Assembly (NCBI GenBank): GCA_964577175.1
Contig: CAZNYC010000078.1
Location: 1 to 19,027, forward strand
DNA: 19,027 nt
Direction of reading: 5' to 3'
Origin: BS750m-G62 sp964577175
GTDB lineage: Bacteria > Planctomycetota > Phycisphaerae > FEN-1346
A program made the position numbers and the translations under genes. Shown piece by piece: positions 7,405-13,700 of the stretch. Numbering within the stretch: the stretch's first letter is position 1; each line of letters opens with the position of its first letter. The notes beneath the pieces are model-generated. The model worked only from the letters and a program-made list of their open reading frames with translations, searched no databases and had not been told where the DNA came from.

Positions 7405-7734
7405 AGGGCACTCCTTCCTGCCGGCGGCGGGAGCCGCCGCAGGCACGCCGGATTCGCGTCGACGGAGAGGATACCGCCCTGGCGGCGCGGTGTCCAGTCC
7501 CGGGCGCGCCGGGTGCCACGGATTGCTTGCCAATCCGTGCGCGCCGGGTGCCACGGATTGCTTGCCAATCCGTGCGCGCCGGGTGCCACGGATTGCTTGG
7601 CAATCCGTGTTCTGCGCTCCCGACGCACGGTTTGACGAGCAAACCGTGGCACCTCGCGCTCGACGTCCCCCGCGAGCACAAACGGGGCCGCGACGTGCGC
7701 GGCCCTGGAAAGCATACTCAAGTATATATGGTGT
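7405..7734. other. Intergenic region upstream of purB
   Basis: This holds the purB ribosome binding site, three tandem 35-bp repeat units and an inverted partner (7504-7653). Then comes a short AT-richer stretch near 7710-7735 just after the receiver gene. No gene was seen. Confidence 0.5.
7504..7653. repeat. Three tandem 35-bp hairpin units plus inverted partner
   Basis: Units start at 7504, 7539 and 7574, each with GCGCGCCGGGTGCCACGG followed by a hairpin with arms CACGGATTG/CAATCCGTG. The third differs by one base in the loop. An inverted unit at 7626-7653 (arms CACGGTTTG/CAAACCGTG, ending GGCACC) closes the array. The last unit and this partner form one 73-bp composite, with two extra left halves added. 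Confidence 0.9.
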
Positions 7735-8304
7735 CTACGCCACGATATCCGTCGCCTCCTCGATGACCCGGACGGCGGCGGCGAGGTTATACGGCCTAGG
7801 CAGGCACCCGTCGAAGCCGCCGGCGAGCCAAGCCTGCTGCTGTGCCTCGTCGGACGCGTCGTCGACGGCCACCACGCGGGTGGCCAAGAGTTCCGGGTCG
7901 GCGAGCAGCGCCGTCCGCATTTCGGTCGCCTTCAGGCCGGGCAGTCGGGTATCCAGCAGGATGACGTGCGGCCGGCCCTGGCGGGCGAGCATGCCGGCCT
8001 CGAAGACGCCGGTCGCGATCTGGACCTCGTAATCGAACTGGGCTTCCAGCGCCACCCGCAGGGCGTCGGCGGTCTCGTAATCGCGGTCCACGATGAGCAC
8101 CCGGGTGAGTGCCCCGTCCAGGCCGCGCAGGGGGATACCGTGGGCTCGCATAAAACGAACCAAGGACTCACGGGGAATACGCCGATCCCGCGAGCCCGGT
8201 ATCTTGAAACCGCGCAGTTTGCCGGTGTCGAACCACTTGGAGACCGTTCGAGGCGCCACGCCGCAGAGGCGCGCCACGTCCCCCGTCGTCAGCACTTCCT
8301 TCAT
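7735..8304 (-). CDS. Excisionase-type HTH and response-regulator receiver fusion
   Basis: The 189-residue protein joins an N-terminal MerR/excisionase-type helix-turn-helix (about 3-55: LTTGDVARLCGVAPRTVSKW, then LRGFKIPGSRDRRIP) to a C-terminal receiver domain (about 67-185). This order is the reverse of the common regulator layout. In the receiver, the phosphorylatable Asp is present (D118 in VILLDTRLPG). However, the acidic pair reads D-R-D (73-75), the conserved Thr/Ser is replaced by Asp in VVAVDDAS, and the conserved Lys is Arg170 in CLPRPYN. Phosphorylation may be weak or absent. A strong sigma70-type promoter precedes it. It probably binds DNA as a transcription factor; its targets and any partner kinase are not in view. 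Confidence 0.85.
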   Translation of the reverse strand: MKEVLTTGDVARLCGVAPRTVSKWFDTGKLRGFKIPGSRDRRIPRESLVRFMRAHGIPLRGLDGALTRVLIVDRDYETADALRVALEAQFDYEVQIATGVFEAGMLARQGRPHVILLDTRLPGLKATEMRTALLADPELLATRVVAVDDASDEAQQQAWLAGGFDGCLPRPYNLAAAVRVIEEATDIVA

Positions 8305-8332
8305 CGCACTTCCCCCGGTGCGAGCTACCCCT

Positions 8333-8371
8333 CACAACCCCCAGGAGAGGGCAGCACGCCACAACCCCCAG
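8333..8371 (-). promoter_or_regulatory. Direct repeat in the leader of the HTH-receiver gene
   Basis: The 12-bp sequence CACAACCCCCAG (plus strand) occurs at 8333-8344 and 8360-8371, starts 27 bp apart. Both lie between the promoter at 8393-8421 and the start codon at 8304. Paired direct repeats downstream of a promoter suggest an operator, possibly for autoregulation. Confidence 0.4.
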
Positions 8372-8392
8372 AACACAAACGTTAACCTGAAC

Positions 8393-8421
8393 AGTATACC
8401 ACAAGAATCGCCGACCGTCAA
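8393..8421 (-). promoter_or_regulatory. Sigma70-type promoter of the HTH-receiver gene
   Basis: On the minus strand, TTGACG (8416-8421) and TATACT (8393-8398) are separated by exactly 17 nt, in an AT-richer patch. Each box matches the consensus at 5 of 6 positions. Transcription would start near 8386, giving a leader of about 80 nt. Confidence 0.7.
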
Positions 8422-8554
8422 ATCGGGGCTCCGTTAAATGCGGATGATTCCCAGACTTAGCGCCCCTACAGCCGGAATATCCTGCCCATCTTCCCGCGCC
8501 GGGGGCCCCAGACGCAGAGCGATGCGCCCACGGTACCAGACTCCCACCGGCCCG

Positions 8555-8845
8555 TTACACCAGCCCCAGTCGCCGGGACGCCTCCGCCGGCCCCACGCCC
8601 CGCACCGCCAGGTCCTTTTCGGGCCGGGTCTCGCCTCGTGCAACGGCCACGTCGCCCGGTTTGACACCGAGGGCCGAGGCCACCAGGTCGCAGACGGCCC
8701 GGTTGGCCTTTCCCTTCTCCGGCGCCGCGCGGACCCGGACCTTCAACCGCTCGCCCAGTGGGCCGGCGACGCGGTCCCGCGACGCCCCCGGCACGACCTT
8801 GACGGCAATGCGGCATCCCTTTTCGTGTTTCTCGACGATCGGCAT
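8555..8845 (-). CDS. yggU: YggU/DUF167 family protein
   Basis: A 96-residue protein with the full DUF167 (YggU) pattern: IAVKVVPGASRDRVAG, then LKVRVRAAPEKGKANRAV, and a C-terminal LGVKPGDVAVARGETRPEKDL block. Length fits the family. GAGGTG lies about 6 nt upstream of the start at 8845. The biochemical role of the family is not established. It lies between the receiver gene and a metallopeptidase gene on the same strand, but a composite palindrome separates it from the latter, so co-transcription is uncertain. Confidence 0.9.
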   Translation of the reverse strand: MPIVEKHEKGCRIAVKVVPGASRDRVAGPLGERLKVRVRAAPEKGKANRAVCDLVASALGVKPGDVAVARGETRPEKDLAVRGVGPAEASRRLGLV

Positions 8846-8872
8846 CGGCGCACCTCGATGCTCCGCCTCGCA

Positions 8873-8942
8873 GGTGCCACGGTTTGCTTGTCAAACCGTG
8901 CGCCTTCTCAGCAGGCACCGATTGGCAAGCCATCGGTGGCAC
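8873..8942. repeat. GGTGCCAC composite inverted repeat, between yggU and metallopeptidase genes
   Basis: The left hairpin (8873-8900) has arms CACGGTTTG/CAAACCGTG. The right one (8914-8942) has imperfect arms CACCGATTG/CATCGGTG. The unit is 70 bp and bounded by GGTGCCAC and GTGGCAC. Confidence 0.85.
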
Positions 8943-8955
8943 ACGCGCGACGCCG

Positions 8956-9351
8956 CTACCCATACCCCAGCCGCCGGAGGTCCGCCTCGCTGAGGCCGAA
9001 ATGGTGCCCGACCTCGTGGAGGACCGTCCGGCGGACCTGCTCGCGGATCGCCTCGTCCAAGTCGCCGCCCCCCTCCTCGGCCGCGTGCCGCGCCGCCGCC
9101 ACCACCGGCCGGCGGAAGATGACGATCTGGTCCGGCACGACGGCCCCGTAGGCGTGGGTGCGGCGGGTCTGCGGCACACCGCGGTAGGCACCCAGGAGCG
9201 TCCCGCCGCCGCGGACACCCATCTCGCGGAGCAGGCGCGGCGTCGGGGCGTCGGCCACGACGACGTCCACGTTCTCCAGGCGCTCGGCGAGGTTCGCCGG
9301 CAGCGACGCCACCGCCTCGTCCACGAGGCCCTGGAACCGGTCGGGGTCCAT
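8956..9351 (-). CDS. Zincin-like metallopeptidase family protein
   Basis: A 131-residue protein with the zinc-binding motif HEVGHHFGLSEADL at about 112-125, where H112, E113 and H116 are the metal and catalytic residues. The preceding segments (GTLLGAYRGVPQTRR and VVPDQIVIFRRPV) match the small metallopeptidase family formerly called DUF1025/zincin_1. The protein is mainly this one domain, with no signal peptide, so it is probably cytoplasmic. GGAGGAG lies 7 nt before the start at 9351. Longer in-frame starts read only through a palindromic repeat. The substrate is unknown. Confidence 0.9.
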   Translation of the reverse strand: MDPDRFQGLVDEAVASLPANLAERLENVDVVVADAPTPRLLREMGVRGGGTLLGAYRGVPQTRRTHAYGAVVPDQIVIFRRPVVAAARHAAEEGGGDLDEAIREQVRRTVLHEVGHHFGLSEADLRRLGYG

Positions 9352-9370
9352 GGGTCGTCTCCTCCGCGCC

Positions 9371-9466
9371 GGGTGCCACGGATTGCCGGCCCATCCGTGC
9401 ATCTTGTGTGGCCCGGCCGGTCTTGCCCGGCCGGGAGAACATGGTTTGACGAGCAAACCGTGGCAC
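9371..9466. repeat. GGTGCCAC composite inverted repeat, between metallopeptidase gene and rpsP
   Basis: The left hairpin (9371-9399) has drifted, with arms CACGGAT/ATCCGTG. The right unit (9440-9466) has arms TGGTTTG/CAAACCG and ends GTGGCAC. At 96 bp it is the longest composite here, with extra sequence in the centre. Confidence 0.75.
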
Positions 9467-9500
9467 GCCGCACCGCGATGGTACCGGGCCGATTTTCCGC

Positions 9501-9529
9501 TTGCAAGCCTCCGCCCGCGAGACTAGACT
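9501..9529 (+). promoter_or_regulatory. Probable promoter of the rpsP-trmD-rplS cluster
   Basis: TTGCAA (9501-9506) and TAGACT (9524-9529) are separated by 17 nt. Each matches the sigma70 consensus at 4 of 6 positions. The predicted start near 9536 gives a leader of about 60 nt before rpsP. Confidence 0.45.
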
Positions 9530-9535
9530 ACGCGA

Positions 9536-9552
9536 CTCGCCCCTCGGGCGAG
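9536..9552 (+). promoter_or_regulatory. Stem-loop in the rpsP leader
   Basis: A perfect 7-bp stem, CTCGCCC/GGGCGAG, encloses a 3-nt loop at the expected 5' end of the transcript. No T-tract follows, so it is not an intrinsic terminator. It could stabilise or regulate the leader. Confidence 0.4.
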
Positions 9553-9596
9553 ACGGAGACCGTACGCCTGCAACGCTCGCTGGAAGGAGCCGTCCC

Positions 9597-10073
9597 GTGG
9601 CTTTAACGATTCGCATGAAACGCCTGGGCCGACGGAACCGCCCGTTCTGGCGCATCTGCGCCACCGACCGGCGGGCCGCCCGCGACGGCCGCGTCGTCGA
9701 GGAACTCGGCCACTACGACCCGTACCTGGACAACGAGGACAAGGTCAAGATTCGCCGCGACCGCGTCGTTCACTGGCTCCAGCACGGGGCCCAGCCGTCG
9801 AAGACGGTGAAGGAACTGCTGGGCCACCTGGGCCTCGACGCCAAGGGCAACGAGATCACGCCGAAGCCTTGGCCGAAGAAGAAGGGGCCGCCGCCCAAGG
9901 CCGCCGAACGCGTGGCGGCCGAGAAGGCCGCCGCCGAGGCCGCCCGGGCCGAGGCAGCCGAGACCGCCGACACGCCGGCCGGCGAGACCGAAGCCGCGCC
10001 CGAGACCGAGGCCGCCGAGCAGGCCGAGACGGGCCAGGCCGACGCCGGCGACGAGGACACTGCCTCCGCCTGA
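9597..10073 (+). CDS. rpsP: 30S ribosomal protein bS16 with acidic tail
   Basis: bS16 is a small-subunit assembly protein. Residues 1-90 carry the family pattern: ALTIRMKRLGRRNRPFWRI, then DGRVVEELGHYDPY and a C-terminal VVHWLQHGAQPSKTVKELL block. The start is GTG at 9597, with AAGGAG at 9584-9589 and 7 nt spacing. The next ATG would cut off the conserved first strand. The protein is 158 residues, against about 80-90 for typical bS16. The extra 60-70 residues are a lysine/proline hinge followed by an Ala/Glu-rich low-complexity tail, likely flexible or helical. It is the first gene of the rpsP-trmD-rplS group; trmD starts 23 nt downstream. Confidence 0.96.
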   Translation: MALTIRMKRLGRRNRPFWRICATDRRAARDGRVVEELGHYDPYLDNEDKVKIRRDRVVHWLQHGAQPSKTVKELLGHLGLDAKGNEITPKPWPKKKGPPPKAAERVAAEKAAAEAARAEAAETADTPAGETEAAPETEAAEQAETGQADAGDEDTASA

Positions 10074-10096
10074 CCGCACGGGCCGCGAGGCCGACC

Positions 10097-10798
10097 ATGC
10101 CTCTCCGCGTCGACGTCATCACGCTGTTCCCGGAGTCGCTGGACGGCATCCTGGGCTCGAGCATCCTCGGCCGGGCCGTCGCCGAGGGGCATCTGGAGGT
10201 CGTCCGCACGAACCTGCGGGACTTCGCGATCGACGCGCGCGGCACGGTGGACGAGAAGCCGTTCGGCGGCGGGCCGGGCATGGTCCTGCGGTGCGAGCCG
10301 GTGTACGCGGCCGTCGAGCACGGGCGGGGGCTGGCAGCGGGGCCGGGGTGGGTCGTGCTCCTCTCGCCCCAGGGCCGGCGGCTGGACCAGGCAATTGTGC
10401 GGGACCTGGCGGAGCGGGAGCGGCTGATCCTGGTCTGCGGCCATTACGAGGGGTTCGACGAGCGGATCCGGCCGCTGGCCGACGACGAGATCTCGATCGG
10501 CGACTACGTGCTAACGGGCGGCGAACTGCCCGCCCTGGTCGTCATCGACGCGGTGACCCGGCTGTTGCCGGGCGTCCTGGGCGCCGAGGACGGGGCCGAG
10601 GAGGAGAGTTTCGCCCCCGGCGTGCCGGGCGGCGGGCTCGAATATCCGCAGTACACGCGGCCGCGGGAGTTCCGCGGGCAGACGGTGCCGGAGGTGCTCG
10701 TCTCGGGCGACCATGCGGCCATCGCCCGCTGGCGCGCCGAGCAGTCCCGCGAGCGGACCCGCCGCCGCCGGCCGGACCTGCCGCGCGAGGAAGAATAA
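10097..10798 (+). CDS. trmD: tRNA (guanine-N1)-methyltransferase
   Basis: TrmD uses S-adenosylmethionine to methylate G37 of tRNAs, next to the anticodon, and so prevents +1 frameshifting. The 233-residue protein has the expected blocks: VDVITLFPE (5-13), KPFGGGPGMV (54-63), LLSPQGRRLDQ (88-98), LVCGHYEGFDERI (112-124) and DEISIGDYVLTGGELPA (130-146). The last two form the trefoil knot that holds the methyl donor. The start ATG at 10097 has only a weak GAGG upstream, which suggests coupling to rpsP translation. The usual intervening rimM gene is absent. A composite palindrome lies between trmD and rplS. Confidence 0.97.
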   Translation: MPLRVDVITLFPESLDGILGSSILGRAVAEGHLEVVRTNLRDFAIDARGTVDEKPFGGGPGMVLRCEPVYAAVEHGRGLAAGPGWVVLLSPQGRRLDQAIVRDLAERERLILVCGHYEGFDERIRPLADDEISIGDYVLTGGELPALVVIDAVTRLLPGVLGAEDGAEEESFAPGVPGGGLEYPQYTRPREFRGQTVPEVLVSGDHAAIARWRAEQSRERTRRRRPDLPREEE

Positions 10799-10803
10799 GC
10801 GCC

Positions 10804-10876
10804 GGGTGCCACGGATTGCTTGCCAATCCGTGCACGCGGAGCGAAGAACACGGTTTGACGAGCAAACCGTGGCACC
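10804..10876. repeat. GGTGCCAC composite inverted repeat, between trmD and rplS
   Basis: The left hairpin (10804-10832) has arms CACGGATTG/CAATCCGTG. The right one (10849-10876) has arms CACGGTTTG/CAAACCGTG and ends GTGGCACC. At 73 bp it begins 6 nt after the trmD stop and sits within a likely operon, so it would be transcribed as two strong RNA hairpins. Confidence 0.87.
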
Positions 10877-10925
10877 TGCGTGATCGGGGCGGTGAGACGT
10901 AACAGACAACCGAAGGATACGAGCC

Positions 10926-11375
10926 ATGCGTAAACCTGCCATCGAACGGGTCGAGGCCGAGCACCTGCGGACCGACCATCCCGCGTTTCACATCGGCGAC
11001 ACCCTGGACGTGGGCGTCCGCATCGTCGAGGGCGAGAAGGAACGGACCCAGGTCTTCCGGGGCGTGGTCATCGCCCGTCGCGGCGGGGGCTCGGCCGAGA
11101 CGTTCACCGTCCGCCGCGTCGTCGCCGGGGAGGGCGTGGAGCGGACCTTCCCCCTGCATTCGCCCAGGATCGCGTTCCTGAAGCCGGTCCGCAGCGGGAA
11201 GGTGCGGCGGGCGAAGTTGCAGTACCTGCGCGAGCGGGTCGGCAAGGCGACACGGCTGGCGGAAATCCGCCGGACCCCCGCCGCCGCTCCCGCCGCGACC
11301 GCCAAACCCGAGACCGACGAGGCCCCGGCGGTCCCCGAGGCCGAGGCACCCGAAGCCGACCAGGCGCAGCAGTAG
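10926..11375 (+). CDS. rplS: 50S ribosomal protein bL19
   Basis: bL19 lies at the subunit interface of the 50S particle. Residues 1-115 follow the family: HIGDTLDVGVRIVEGEKERTQVFRGVVIAR, then ETFTVRRVVAGEGVERTFPLHSP and KVRRAKLQYLRERVGKATRL. After that a tail of about 35 residues, rich in Ala, Pro and Glu, extends the usual length of about 115, paralleling the tail on bS16. AAGGA is 8 nt before the ATG at 10926. It is the last gene of the rpsP-trmD-rplS set, 127 nt after trmD because of the inserted palindrome. A separate promoter in that gap cannot be excluded. Confidence 0.96.
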   Translation: MRKPAIERVEAEHLRTDHPAFHIGDTLDVGVRIVEGEKERTQVFRGVVIARRGGGSAETFTVRRVVAGEGVERTFPLHSPRIAFLKPVRSGKVRRAKLQYLRERVGKATRLAEIRRTPAAAPAATAKPETDEAPAVPEAEAPEADQAQQ

Positions 11376-11639
11376 GCCGGGCCGACGCGACGCACGGCCC
11401 GCGCCCCGCCAGCGGGCGGCGAACGCAGACCGCGTCGCGCGGGTGGCGCCACATGCGACGGTTCGAGCGCGACAGCCTGCGCGCGGCGCGCCGAGCCTGA
11501 ACGTTCGCCGAGGCTTCGCGCGGCGCCCGTGTCGAGCCGTCGCCGAAGGGCTCGCCTGCACGAAGACGCCCGTGTTCGCCGCGGCGCGTGCGCCGCGCAG
11601 GTCGTGCCGCCGCGAACCTCCGCCGAAACGGGACGGGGC
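11376..11639. other. Intergenic region after rplS
   Basis: No gene is evident in this 264-nt GC-rich gap. A short hairpin with arms GCCCGC/GCGGGC (11397-11417) follows rplS but lacks a T-tract, so it is only a weak terminator candidate. Several runs of CGCGC and CGCCG form no clear larger structure. Confidence 0.4.
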
Positions 11640-13700
11640 ATGAACGCCTTCCGCGACGCCCTCCGAACCTGCTGGCCCTACCGGTACCGCATCGCCCTCG
11701 GGTGGGTGTGCGGCTGGTTGGGCGCGGTCCTGTGGGTCGGGTCGGTCAGCAGCGTCCTGCCGATGTTCAACCTCCTGTTCGGCGCCCCCCCCTCGGCCGT
11801 CCGATACGTCGCCCCCTCGGGACGCCCGTCCGGCCCGGCCGCGGCGCTGCTGCCGGCCGGCGAGGAGGCGGCGGCCCCGTATCGCCAGCCGTGCCTGGAG
11901 GTCCCCGCCGGCTGGACGACCGTGGCGGACCCGTCGGTCGAGACGTTCGCGGTGGACGGGCGGACGGTCCGTCACGCCCCGTCGCTGCGGGTGGTGCGGC
12001 GGGAAGGGGGACTGGCGGACCTGGCCCGCGAGGCCCGGCGGAAGGAGAAGATCTACGCCCCCGCCGCCACCTGGCTGGCCGAGGTCCTCCCGGCCGACCG
12101 TTTCCGCGCCCTGACGTGGGTGATGCTGGCCCTGATGGTAATGGCCGTGGCCCGGGGCGGGCTCGTCTACGTCAGCCAGTACCTGGTGGGCCACACCGTG
12201 GCCCGGGCGATGCTCACGATCCGCCTGCGGGTCTTCGAACACGTCCTCCGGTCGCGGATGGCGTCGCTGGCGCGCCACAAGCCGACCGACATCCTCAGCC
12301 GGTTCCAGAGCGATTGCCGGAACCTCCTCGACGGCATGAAGACCGTACTCGGGAAGGTGGTCATCGAACCCCCGCGAGTGCTGCTGTGCCTGGCGGGGGC
12401 GATCGTCATCGGCGTCGGCATCGACCCGCTGCTGCCGGTCATCGTTCTGGTCGCGACGCCGCTGCTGGCGTACCTGGTCCGCCGGTTCGCCACGCGGATG
12501 CGGCGGGCCAGCCGCAAGACCCTCGAAGGCTACGCCGGCATCGTCGGCATCATCGAGGAGAGCCTCTTCGGCCTGCGGGTCGTCAAGAGTTACCGCCTGG
12601 AGGGGCACCAGCGGCGGCGGTTCTTCACGACGGCCCGGCGGCTGCTGAAGCAGATCCTGCGGACGATCCGCATCGACGCCGCCACCGGCCCCGTGGTGGA
12701 GGCGCTGTTCACGATCTCGGTGGCGGCGGCGATCATCTACGGCGGATACCTCATCACCCGCCGCGACGTCGACCCGGCGGAACTGACCTACTTCTTCGCC
12801 CTCCTGGCCGCCACCGCCGACCCCGTCCGCAAACTCTCCAACGTCTCCAACCGCGTCCAGATGGCCGCCAGCGGCGCCGACCGCGTCTGGGAACTCCTCG
12901 GCATGGAAATCGAACCGCGTTACGGCACGCACGGGACGGCCCTGGCACGGCACGCCGACCGCATCGAGTACGCGGGCGTCTCCTTCGCGTACGTGCCCGG
13001 CAAGCCCGTCCTCCGCGACGTCGACCTCACGGTCCGTCACGGCGAGGTCGTCGCGATCATCGGGCGGACGGGCTGCGGCAAGACGACCCTCGTGAGCCTC
13101 CTGCCCCGCTTCTTCGAGCCCCGCGCCGGCACCATCCGCATCGACGGCACGGACCTGGCGGGCGTGACCCTGCGGAGCCTGCGGGACCAGATCGCCTACG
13201 TCCCGCAGGAGGACATCCTTCTCGCGGACACGGTGGCGGCGAACATCGCCCTCGGGGCGACCGGCAGCCACCGCCGGCCTCCGTCGCGCCACGCCATCGA
13301 GCAGGCCGCCCGCGCCGCCCACGCACACGACTTCATCCGCGACCTGCCCCAGGGATACGACACGCCGCTGGGCGAGCGCGGCACGACGCTCTCGGGCGGC
13401 GAACGGCAGCGGGTTTCCCTGGCCCGCGCCATCCTGCGGGACCCCGCCATCCTCATCCTCGACGAGGCCACCAGTGCCCTGGACGAAGAGACCCAGGCCC
13501 TGGTGCAAGATACCCTGGCGGAGTTCGTCCAGGGACGGACAACGCTGCTCATCGCCCACCGCCTCTCGACCCTCAGCATGGCCGACCGCATCGTCGTGAT
13601 GGACGCGGGGCGCGTCGTCGGCGTCGGCACCCACGAGGCGCTGATGGGGTCGTGCCCGGCGTACCGCCGCCTGCGGGAGGTGGGGCTGGACGGGATGTAG
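11640..13700 (+). CDS. ABC exporter, fused membrane and ATPase domains (MsbA-like)
   Basis: A 686-residue half-transporter of the ABCB/MsbA type, expected to work as a homodimer in the inner membrane. The first membrane segment (about 17-47) is followed by an unusually long outside loop (about 48-158) before the second (about 159-184); the remaining segments run to about 390. The ATPase domain has GRTGCGKT (Walker A, 475-482), the Q-loop YVPQEDILL, the signature LSGGERQRVSLARAIL (from 584), the Walker B ILILDEATSALDEE and the H-loop LIAHRLST. The sequence alone does not show the substrate; lipids or lipid-linked compounds are common for the family. The start at 11640 gives a sensible N-terminus but has only a weak GGGACGGGG upstream. 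Confidence 0.92.
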   Translation: MNAFRDALRTCWPYRYRIALGWVCGWLGAVLWVGSVSSVLPMFNLLFGAPPSAVRYVAPSGRPSGPAAALLPAGEEAAAPYRQPCLEVPAGWTTVADPSVETFAVDGRTVRHAPSLRVVRREGGLADLAREARRKEKIYAPAATWLAEVLPADRFRALTWVMLALMVMAVARGGLVYVSQYLVGHTVARAMLTIRLRVFEHVLRSRMASLARHKPTDILSRFQSDCRNLLDGMKTVLGKVVIEPPRVLLCLAGAIVIGVGIDPLLPVIVLVATPLLAYLVRRFATRMRRASRKTLEGYAGIVGIIEESLFGLRVVKSYRLEGHQRRRFFTTARRLLKQILRTIRIDAATGPVVEALFTISVAAAIIYGGYLITRRDVDPAELTYFFALLAATADPVRKLSNVSNRVQMAASGADRVWELLGMEIEPRYGTHGTALARHADRIEYAGVSFAYVPGKPVLRDVDLTVRHGEVVAIIGRTGCGKTTLVSLLPRFFEPRAGTIRIDGTDLAGVTLRSLRDQIAYVPQEDILLADTVAANIALGATGSHRRPPSRHAIEQAARAAHAHDFIRDLPQGYDTPLGERGTTLSGGERQRVSLARAILRDPAILILDEATSALDEETQALVQDTLAEFVQGRTTLLIAHRLSTLSMADRIVVMDAGRVVGVGTHEALMGSCPAYRRLREVGLDGM

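Noticed and set aside
7504..7608. CRISPR-like array of 35-bp repeats
   Set aside because: The three units are back to back with no spacers, and the unit is a dispersed intergenic palindrome found throughout the window. No cas gene was seen.
8466..9506. A 346-codon open frame on the minus strand
   Set aside because: It overlaps the yggU and metallopeptidase genes in another frame and shows no family motif, while those two genes have clear motifs and ribosome binding sites.
11397..11417. Intrinsic terminator after rplS
   Set aside because: The stem is only 6 bp and no T-tract follows.
10542..13634. A 1030-codon open frame on the minus strand
   Set aside because: It lies opposite trmD, rplS and the ABC exporter, has an Arg/Gly/Pro/Ala-rich composition with no motif, and reads through intergenic repeats. 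It is a by-product of high GC content.
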